Notes under the pieces: model-generated
The model's input: only the letters and a program-made list of their open reading frames with translations
Told to the model about the DNA's origin: nothing
Database searches by the model: none
Shown: piece by piece, positions 57,591 through 64,000 of the stretch
Layout: each line of letters starts with the position of its first letter
Position numbering within the stretch: the first letter of the stretch is position 1
Translations under genes and position numbers: made by a program
Assembly (NCBI RefSeq): GCF_907165045.1
Contig: NZ_CAJRAU010000002.1
Location: 558,001 to 622,000, forward strand
Source: Dyadobacter linearis
GTDB lineage: Bacteria > Bacteroidota > Bacteroidia > Cytophagales > Spirosomataceae
Direction of reading: 5' to 3'
DNA length: 64,000 nucleotides

Positions 57591-59105
57591 GTTTTTCTCC
57601 ACAAATGCAGCGAATTCAAGGAAATCTTCCTCTTTCATCACGCGCGGGATTTTCACCTGCCCGCCTTTCTTTTTTGTTTCCTCACTCCATTTGTAAAAGA
57701 TCTCCTCAGGTATCAGTTCCACCTCCACGCCTTTCAATGCGCGGCTGCGGGCTACCTTATAGTTTTTATTGTTTTCAGATAAAGTCGCATCCAGCGACTC
57801 CGCGACTTTCACCTTGTCGGGACTTTTATCACAACTTAAAAACCACTTGTGAATATACTCATCGCCCCTGTGCACGGCTGCAACGATGAATTCTTTTATT
57901 ACAACATCATATTCCTGCTCGATCACACGCAAGCCGTCATTCATCTGGTTCACAGAAAGTTGTGAGCCGACCACATTGAGAAAATGCTTGGTCCGGCCGG
58001 TGATTTTGATCTCCGCCCGCGCTTTGTCGGTAATTGTTACCGTGTCGCCGATCATATAGCGCCACGCGCCGGAAACGGTCGATAGCAGCAATACATACTC
58101 GACGTTTTCTTCGGCTTCGGCTAGGGATAACACCGTGCCGCCCGGTTTTACCAATCCATTTTCATCCACATTGTCGCCGTTAAAAGGGACGAATTCGTAA
58201 AAGATCCCATTGTTCGGGAAAAGCGCCATCGAAGAAGTTTCAGGCCGCTTTTGAATCGCTATAAAACCCTCGGAAGCGAGGTAGGTATCTATGTAAATAA
58301 GCGGTCGGGCGAACAGTTTCGCAAGACTTTTCCGGTATGGTTCGAAAGCCACGCCGCCCGTCGTGTACACCATCAGATTCGGCCAGATTTCGTGAATACT
58401 GTTGAGTTTGTGATAGCTGATAATCTCTTTCAACATTAGCTCAATCCATGACGGAATGCCCGAAAGGCAGCCAATATCCCAGTTAGGCGCTTCTTCCGCG
58501 ATCCTTTTTACCTTTTCATCCCAATCCGAAATGGCTGCGATTTCAGGTCCGGGTTTATAGAATCCGCCAAACCAAGTCGGCAGGTTACTCGCGCTGATCC
58601 CGCTGATCTCGCCTTCCTGGTGATCGTCTTTCTGGATCAGGTTGGTGCTGCTGCCAAGCATTAAGATTTGTTTGGTGAAAAAATCACCGGGTAAATTAAA
58701 TGCACCGATTGTGGCGATTTCTGAAATACCTGCTTTACGAATGCAGCCGAGCATTTCGTCCGTTACTGGAATGTATTTACTATTGCTGGTCGTGCCGCTG
58801 CTGAGTGCGAAGTAGCTCTGTCCGCCCGGCCAGGTCACATTCTGGTGTCCTTCGAGCAGGAAGTGCCACCATTCGCCGAATATTTTGTCGTAATCGTGAA
58901 CAGGTACGCGGTTTTGGAATTCCGAGATGATATCGTCGCTTTCGAGGATTTCGGAGAATTGATATTGCTTTCCGAAAGCGGTAAGTTTTGCCGTTTCCAG
59001 CAGGGTTTTCAGAACGTTTTTTTGCGCTTCCACCGGGTCCGGATCGCTGATGATCCTGCCCGTGAAATCAAGCGCTTTTTTGATAAGCTCGCCGATTACA
59101 GCCAT
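57582..59105 (-). CDS. GH3 auxin-responsive-promoter-family acyl-acid amido synthetase-like protein
   Basis: Protein of 507 residues of the GH3 family, related to the adenylate-forming enzymes that join amino acids to acyl acids in plants and which in bacteria have unassigned roles. Visible ANL-type motifs: ALSSGTTSNSKYIPVT near residue 100, YTTGGVAFEPYRKSL near 260 and the TGRTKHFLNVVGSQLSVNQM hinge region near 370. The protein is cytosolic, of standard length, and uses ATP to make an acyl-adenylate. The acyl and amine partners are unknown here. It stands alone on the minus strand, converging with the HELGH gene. Confidence 0.9.
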   Translation of the reverse strand: MAVIGELIKKALDFTGRIISDPDPVEAQKNVLKTLLETAKLTAFGKQYQFSEILESDDIISEFQNRVPVHDYDKIFGEWWHFLLEGHQNVTWPGGQSYFALSSGTTSNSKYIPVTDEMLGCIRKAGISEIATIGAFNLPGDFFTKQILMLGSSTNLIQKDDHQEGEISGISASNLPTWFGGFYKPGPEIAAISDWDEKVKRIAEEAPNWDIGCLSGIPSWIELMLKEIISYHKLNSIHEIWPNLMVYTTGGVAFEPYRKSLAKLFARPLIYIDTYLASEGFIAIQKRPETSSMALFPNNGIFYEFVPFNGDNVDENGLVKPGGTVLSLAEAEENVEYVLLLSTVSGAWRYMIGDTVTITDKARAEIKITGRTKHFLNVVGSQLSVNQMNDGLRVIEQEYDVVIKEFIVAAVHRGDEYIHKWFLSCDKSPDKVKVAESLDATLSENNKNYKVARSRALKGVEVELIPEEIFYKWSEETKKKGGQVKIPRVMKEEDFLEFAAFVEKNLG

Positions 59106-59185
59106 ATATGCACGAATTTCTTTCTAGGTGATGTAATCGCAACATCAAAAAGTCGTGCCATTTGAACTGTAACCGGCTTTGCTTT

Positions 59186-60046
59186 CTATCTGAGATTAAT
59201 GCTTTTGAAGTCGCGCGTCAAATCCGTGAGCGATTGTTCTATCCCCATTCTTTCGAGCGAAGAGGCGCCGACAAATCCGTGAACGTCGGTTCTGCTAAGT
59301 ATTTCGCGCACATCGTCGGGAGTATTCACCGGTCCGCCGTGGGCGAGGAAAAAGATATCAGGGTTCACTTCCCGGCCCGCATCGGCGATCGCCTGGGTAC
59401 GTTCGATCGCATAGTCCATGGAAACAGCCGCGCCCGTAACACCGATTGAGCCGCCGACGGTCGTGCCTACATGCGCTACAATTGCGTCCGCGCCCACTTC
59501 CGCCATTTGCCGCGCTTCTTCCGGCGTAGCTACATATACGATAGAGAACAGGTCCATCATCGTGGCCAGTCTTACCATTTCAACTTCTTTGGCAAAGCCC
59601 ATTCCCGTTTCTTCCAAAACCTGCCTGAAATGCCCATCAACAATACAGTGGGTAGGAAAGTTATTGACTCCCGAAAATCCCATTTCCTTTACTTTCAGCA
59701 AATGGTGCCACATTCTGCGCCTGGGATCTGAGCCATGCACACCGCATATCACCGGAATTTCCTCGACTACCGGCAATACCTCAAACTCACCGATTTCCAT
59801 CGCTACCGCATTCGCATCGCCGTAAGCCATTAAGCCCGCAGTAGAGCCGTGGCCCGCCATTCTGAATCTTCCTGAGTTGTAAATAATAATGAGGTCCGCG
59901 CCGCCTTTTTCGATGAATTTGGCACTGATCCCCGTTCCCGCGCCCGCCGCGATGATCGCTTTTCCCTCGTCTAGAGTCTTTTTCAGGCGGTCTCTAACTT
60001 CCTGTTTTGTGTAAGGATTCCCCTTACCGGTCCATTGGTTCGGCAT
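59186..60046 (-). CDS. PEP-hydrolase-family TIM-barrel protein
   Basis: A 286-residue protein of the PF09370 (phosphoenolpyruvate hydrolase-like) family: GKAIIAAGAGTGISAKFIEK near the N-terminus, then IIIYNSGRFRMAGHGS, GVNNFPTHCIVDGHFRQ, and ADAIVAHVGTTVGGSIGVTG towards the end. It is the last gene of a minus-strand operon with the Tm-1-like protein, 11 bases apart. In plants the two domains are fused in Tm-1. The reaction in bacteria has not been settled, and a hydrolase role is inferred only from the family name. Confidence 0.88.
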   Translation of the reverse strand: MPNQWTGKGNPYTKQEVRDRLKKTLDEGKAIIAAGAGTGISAKFIEKGGADLIIIYNSGRFRMAGHGSTAGLMAYGDANAVAMEIGEFEVLPVVEEIPVICGVHGSDPRRRMWHHLLKVKEMGFSGVNNFPTHCIVDGHFRQVLEETGMGFAKEVEMVRLATMMDLFSIVYVATPEEARQMAEVGADAIVAHVGTTVGGSIGVTGAAVSMDYAIERTQAIADAGREVNPDIFFLAHGGPVNTPDDVREILSRTDVHGFVGASSLERMGIEQSLTDLTRDFKSINLR

Positions 60047-60057
60047 ATTAGATGGTA

Positions 60058-61311
60058 TTAATACTTAATTTTTAAGCTTTCTCTTTTTTGCAAAAGTAAC
60101 AGCAGATTGTTAACCAGCGTCTCCGCAAATGCAGGATCGTTGATATGCAGGTCAGATTCGATTACTTCCACATGGTCGGCCGCGTGTTCTTTTATCGAAT
60201 CAAATAATGCGGCATCTGCGTGTGGCTGGTAAAATATCCCGCCTTCCGAGTCTACCTGCGAAATACCGCGCAATGGGATAATGATCGAAGCCGGTGCCAG
60301 CGAGGCGCTTACCCTTTCCGCAAGCCGCTGGCCAAGTATCAAATTCTCCTCCACATTGGTCCGCATCAGCGTCACATCAGGCGCCCAGCTGTAAAGCTGC
60401 CGGTTTTTGTATTGGGTAGGTATGGTATCCAAATGGGCGAAATTGACCATATCCAGACAGCCCGGCACGACTATCTGCGGCAAACCCATTTCGGTAGCGG
60501 CCGTGAGCCGGGTAGGACCGGCGCTGCAAATGCCGCCGCAGAGATCATCCGCGAGCTCGGTCGTCGTAACATCGAGTATTGCATCAAAACTCCCTTCGCG
60601 GATCAGTGCCTCCATTGTTTTGCCACCCACGCCTGTTGCGTGAAATGCCAGCACTTCGTACCCTTTTTTGGTCAGTAATTCCGTGCATTTGTCCACGCAG
60701 GCGGTCGTATTTCCAAACATACTGATCGCAATGCAGCCTGCGGTTTCGGTGTTTTCGGTCGCGGGCACATTTGCCATAGAACAAATAGCCGCGGCCGCCT
60801 GTGCTACCAGCCTTTTCAGAATATGGTTGGTGCCGGCCACATCCACGACCGACGGCATTAATGTAATATCCTTGTCACCGATCTGCCGGGAAAGGTCTTT
60901 GGAAGCGACGGTACTCAGGCAGAGTTTGGGAATACCAAACGGAATTTGCTGCATTGCGGCGAGCGTAATATAAGTACCGCCGCCGCCGCCCATTCCAATT
61001 GCCGCCTTCACTTTTCCTTCTTCCACGAGCCGGGCGACGATCTGTGCCGCGCCGCGCCCCATGATATCCATCGCCTTTCCACGGTCGCGCTCCGAACGGA
61101 GCAGTGCGAGATCATAACCTCCTTCGATCGCGACAGCCTCGGCTTCAAAGTCAACATGAAATGCGTCGGTTGTACCGAAAATGCCCGTATTGATCGTAAT
61201 GATCTGTTCTTTTTGGGCAAGGATCTGTTGGCGCAGAAAGGTGAAAACGTCGCCTTTTGTATCAAAACAGCCTAGTAACAAAATGTACTTTTCGTTCGAA
61301 AACATATTCAT
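60058..61311 (-). CDS. Tm-1-like ATP-binding protein (UPF0261)
   Basis: Protein of 417 residues of the UPF0261/Tm-1-like family. The Gly-rich ATP-binding loop is seen (AAIGMGGGGGTYITL), with ILLLGCFDTKGDVFTFLR near the start, FHATGVGGKTMEALI and the CSAGPTRLTAATEMGLPQIV block in the middle, and ADAALFDSIKEH near the end. The start is taken at 61311 (MNMFSNEK), with an alternative at 61305. It lies 3 bases after the Dabb gene and 11 bases before the PEP-hydrolase gene, so all are one operon. Confidence 0.92.
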   Translation of the reverse strand: MNMFSNEKYILLLGCFDTKGDVFTFLRQQILAQKEQIITINTGIFGTTDAFHVDFEAEAVAIEGGYDLALLRSERDRGKAMDIMGRGAAQIVARLVEEGKVKAAIGMGGGGGTYITLAAMQQIPFGIPKLCLSTVASKDLSRQIGDKDITLMPSVVDVAGTNHILKRLVAQAAAAICSMANVPATENTETAGCIAISMFGNTTACVDKCTELLTKKGYEVLAFHATGVGGKTMEALIREGSFDAILDVTTTELADDLCGGICSAGPTRLTAATEMGLPQIVVPGCLDMVNFAHLDTIPTQYKNRQLYSWAPDVTLMRTNVEENLILGQRLAERVSASLAPASIIIPLRGISQVDSEGGIFYQPHADAALFDSIKEHAADHVEVIESDLHINDPAFAETLVNNLLLLLQKRESLKIKY

Positions 61312-61314
61312 GCA

Positions 61315-61617
61315 TCAATTTTTTACCTCAAAATCAAAAACTACCACCCGTTCCAGATTCGGTACTACCACATCTTTCGCATGTTCGTGCACGGGGTGGG
61401 GCAGGTAGGCGTCGCGGGAAGCCGGACTGTCGAAAGTCATCACAAAACCGTGCGTAAACCCATCGTTCATGCCTTCCGGACTTTCGTAAGGTCCGTGTTC
61501 CATGTCGAGAAGCCCTGGGATCTGCCCGACCATTTCCATCATAGTTTTAAAACAATGTACGATTTGTTCGTCCGTAACCGAATTTTTAAACTGAAAAACC
61601 CCGAAATGCCTGACCAT
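61315..61617 (-). CDS. Dabb (stress-responsive A/B barrel) family protein
   Basis: A 100-residue protein with the Dabb fold: VRHFGVFQFKNSVTDEQIVH at the start, NDGFTHGFVMTFDSPASRDAY in the middle and HPVHEHAKDVVVPNLERVV at the end. Such small dimeric ferredoxin-like proteins have varied roles. It lies between the cytochrome protein (5-base gap) and the Tm-1-like gene (3-base gap), so it is a member of this operon. Confidence 0.9.
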   Translation of the reverse strand: MVRHFGVFQFKNSVTDEQIVHCFKTMMEMVGQIPGLLDMEHGPYESPEGMNDGFTHGFVMTFDSPASRDAYLPHPVHEHAKDVVVPNLERVVVFDFEVKN

Positions 61618-61622
61618 AATTG

Positions 61623-64000
61623 CTATTTTAATGTTTTAATATAGGAAAGTAAATCAGCTACCTGCTTGTCTGAATAGCTGTCGATCAGCCCTTTGACCAT
61701 AAAAGAGCGACCGCCGAGGAAACTCTGGCTTTTGATCGCCGCCGCTTCCACAAAAACCTTGGCGCCGCCCATGAATGCGAGCGTAGTACCCTGGTTATCG
61801 CGGTTCACGAGATAGCCTTCCACACTGGTTCCATCCTTCTTATTTACCCGATATACTGCATAACCCGACTCCACAGCCGCATCGGGATCGAGGATTGCGG
61901 TAAGCAGCGCCTCGTTTTCGCGGTTCGCCGATCCGTCCAGCGCGGGCGCAATATTCTGGCCTTTGCTACCTACCTGGTGACACGCGAGGCAAGTCTGGAA
62001 CAATACCTTCCCGGCCTCCGCATTCCCGCCGTTCTTCTCCGCCACGGTCATATATTTCGTCAGCTTACCTTTGAACTCTTTCTTCTTTTCCTCGTCGCGT
62101 TTCTTCACACCTTCCATAATCGCGACGCTTCGTTTGTCATTTTTGTTAGCATTCAAAATGCGCTCGGCCGCTGGAAGATCGAAGGCGGACAGGTCGAGCA
62201 GTTTCTTTTCGTGCATCGAAACCAGCAACTCTGCGCCCTGGCTGGAAGCCGACAGGATCGAGGCGAGTTCTGTTTTTTCATTCTGGTTCAATTCAGGTAC
62301 CCATTTCAGCGAAGCCTGCTTGCCTGCGGCGGGGTCGGTTTTGGATAAACTGTTCAATGCGGCTGCGCGAATATCGAAGCTCATTTTCTTGTCCTGCACG
62401 ACCTTCGCAAATACGGGCTGGTTCTGCTTTGGACTTACTTCCATGGCTTTCAAGGCGAGGCGCAAAGTATTGTCAGGCAGCTGGTCGCTGATCATACCGG
62501 CCACTGCTGCGCTCGATTGCTCGATCTTAAACCGGCCGATCGCGTCGAGTGCCAGGTCTTTATCCGTTTGCGTATTGCTGGTGAGTAAAGTTTTCACCGG
62601 AGCGGCCAGTATCGCAGCCATTTCCGGTGATTGTACCTGCGATTGGTTCTGCAAAGCGAACGTAATGTACGTTTTCGCATTCGCCGGATCAGCGGTCAAC
62701 TGCTTCATAGTCTCGTTAATGTCGCTGTTTTTGAGCATTCCCGCCATACTCACAAAAGTAGATTCATCCAGTACCGACATTTCTGCCTTTGGCCAAAATT
62801 TAAGGAACGCAGTTTCGCGCTGACCTTCCGGTAAAGCCTGTACCGCCCAAAGCATATTGACAGCCGGCACATTGGCCGCCGCTGGCGAATTGATAAATTC
62901 CTGTAATGCCGCCGGAGATTGTTCCAATGCTTTTCTTGCCAAAAACCTTTCAAAACGCCGCTCGTAACTGCCGCCCATTGCATTGCCGGGCAATTCGGGT
63001 TTTGATGCTTTCACGAGAATTTCAATGACACTCTGATCCGCATTACCCGCGTCGGTGAGCGTCCGGAGCACCTGCGAGCGCACTGCCGGATTTTTGTCTT
63101 CGATAAGATTTTTCGTTAATGCAGCAATCTCGGTCGGTTGCAATGAAAAGCTATTCAGCGAGCGGAGCGCCTCGCGGCGGATATCGGAGGAAGAAGCCTG
63201 CAAAAGTTTCGTTACCAGTGCAGCATCGTATTTTTTAATGCCTTCCAAAGACCATAACGCGTGAATGCGCGCGACGGGATCGGCCGCTTCGTCTGCCGCG
63301 ATAGCGATCAGCTCGGGCGCGAGCTTCGAGGTTTCGGCAATAGGACGATCAGATATCTGGTGCCAGGCCGCGCGTTTCTGCCAGAGTGAAGGCGATTTAA
63401 GGTAACCCGTCAGGTCCTCAGTTTTTATTTTGTAAAAGTCAGGTACCTCGCGCGGCTGCTGACTCACGTGCCTGATCCGCCAAATGCGCCCGTGCGATTT
63501 ATCACGATCCGGGTGGGTGGTAGGGAGCTCGTTATGAGATACGATTTTGTTATACCAGTCAGCAATATACAGACAGCCGTCGGGGCCAAACTCCATATTC
63601 ACGGGCCTGAACCAATCATCTTCCGAGGTCAATAAGTCGGGTAAGTGGCTGGAAGTGACGGTACCATCTTCATTACGGACCATTTTCACCGCGTTGATCG
63701 AGCTGGTAATTGGATTTGCCAAAAAGGCTACATCCTTGTATTCAGCTGGAAAAGTGCCCGAAGCATCGTCGGGAAAAGCGGTACCCGAAATCCCCGTTCC
63801 GCCCACTCTGAAAGTGTGCAGCGGCGGCATAAATGGCTGGTAGGGACGCAAACGGTCATTTCCAATACCTGGAAAACCAACGCCCGGTTCGAGCTGCACG
63901 ACCGAGTAGCCGAGGTCATTCGCCTCCGAACCATACCATTGTCCATTGTGCCGCAACTGGAAACCCCAGATATTATTGAGCCCCGAACTCACCAGCTCTA
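61623..64000 (-). CDS. PVC-type haem-binding CxxCH dehydrogenase-like protein, 5' part outside the window
   Basis: About 790 C-terminal residues are visible; the frame is open to the right edge and the start lies beyond it. Domain order from what is seen: propeller end with GPDGCLYIADWYNK (about 110-160), HEAT-like helical repeats (about 200-600; WQKRAAWHQI; SSSDIRREALRSLNSF; NPAVRSQVLRTLTDAG), and a C-terminal cytochrome c module with CLACH near 665, followed by DPDAAVESGYAVYRV. This is the PVC-type/membrane-bound dehydrogenase family often linked to sugar oxidation. It is the first visible gene of the operon with the Dabb, Tm-1-like and PEP-hydrolase genes. Confidence 0.93.
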   Translation of the reverse strand, partial: ELVSSGLNNIWGFQLRHNGQWYGSEANDLGYSVVQLEPGVGFPGIGNDRLRPYQPFMPPLHTFRVGGTGISGTAFPDDASGTFPAEYKDVAFLANPITSSINAVKMVRNEDGTVTSSHLPDLLTSEDDWFRPVNMEFGPDGCLYIADWYNKIVSHNELPTTHPDRDKSHGRIWRIRHVSQQPREVPDFYKIKTEDLTGYLKSPSLWQKRAAWHQISDRPIAETSKLAPELIAIAADEAADPVARIHALWSLEGIKKYDAALVTKLLQASSSDIRREALRSLNSFSLQPTEIAALTKNLIEDKNPAVRSQVLRTLTDAGNADQSVIEILVKASKPELPGNAMGGSYERRFERFLARKALEQSPAALQEFINSPAAANVPAVNMLWAVQALPEGQRETAFLKFWPKAEMSVLDESTFVSMAGMLKNSDINETMKQLTADPANAKTYITFALQNQSQVQSPEMAAILAAPVKTLLTSNTQTDKDLALDAIGRFKIEQSSAAVAGMISDQLPDNTLRLALKAMEVSPKQNQPVFAKVVQDKKMSFDIRAAALNSLSKTDPAAGKQASLKWVPELNQNEKTELASILSASSQGAELLVSMHEKKLLDLSAFDLPAAERILNANKNDKRSVAIMEGVKKRDEEKKKEFKGKLTKYMTVAEKNGGNAEAGKVLFQTCLACHQVGSKGQNIAPALDGSANRENEALLTAILDPDAAVESGYAVYRVNKKDGTSVEGYLVNRDNQGTTLAFMGGAKVFVEAAAIKSQSFLGGRSFMVKGLIDSYSDKQVADLLSYIKTLK

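Overview
The window looks like a chromosomal segment from a Bacteroidota member of the Cytophagales, most like Dyadobacter or a close Spirosomaceae relative. The reasons are two SusC/SusD pairs, a one-polypeptide hybrid two-component regulator, an ECF sigma/FecR pair, type IX secretion (T9SS) C-terminal sorting domains on two very large secreted proteins, FtsX/MacB-type permeases, ThuA/PQQ/cytochrome fusions and TAnnTTTG-like -7 promoter elements. The genus is inferred from gene content, not from a marker gene. No rRNA, tRNA, CRISPR array or intact insertion sequence was seen.

Layout. 1-3.9 kb is an accessory stretch: a partial cupin gene, a toxin-antitoxin-like pair with a PIN-domain toxin, a decayed segment, and an AT-rich two-gene operon made of a DGQHR-domain (DndB-like) protein and an unrecognised partner, closed by a REP-like palindromic repeat. 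3.9-15.9 kb holds an XRE regulator and a polysaccharide utilisation locus (GH5-like hydrolase, SusD, SusC) with a divergent hybrid two-component regulator. 16-24 kb is a patchwork with several broken genes (TetR remnant, NAD-epimerase remnant, an FtsX-type permease cut by one in-frame stop, a GlcG-like remnant) among an AraC regulator, a secreted HELGH protein, a secreted hydroxyisourate hydrolase, a Crp-family regulator and a TlpA-like thioredoxin.

24-33.3 kb is a second uptake locus of the FecI/FecR type: ECF sigma factor, anti-sigma, STN-containing SusC, SusD, an SGNH hydrolase and an FAD oxidoreductase. The SGNH hydrolase has its GDS(I/T) block at the C-terminus instead of the N-terminus, so it appears circularly permuted. 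33.4-43.2 kb is mixed metabolism and stress: VOC protein, small alpha/beta hydrolase, Cys-rich lipoprotein, Tat-exported alkaline phosphatase, a 58-residue DUF3606 protein, catalase-peroxidase with an OxyR-like upstream site, a TPR histidine kinase and an Hsp70-like ATPase.

43.5-57 kb carries large exported proteins: a lamin-tail/CotH protein, a YihY-type membrane protein, a GH71/99-like protein, a ThuA-PQQ dehydrogenase-PKD-cytochrome c fusion and a coiled-coil/beta-barrel outer-membrane protein. 57-64 kb holds an HExxH protein, a GH3-family (auxin-conjugating-like) enzyme, and a tight minus-strand operon of a PVC-type cytochrome protein (cut by the window end), a Dabb protein, a Tm-1-like ATP-binding protein and a PEP-hydrolase-like TIM barrel. 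The last two match the two halves of the plant Tm-1 protein.
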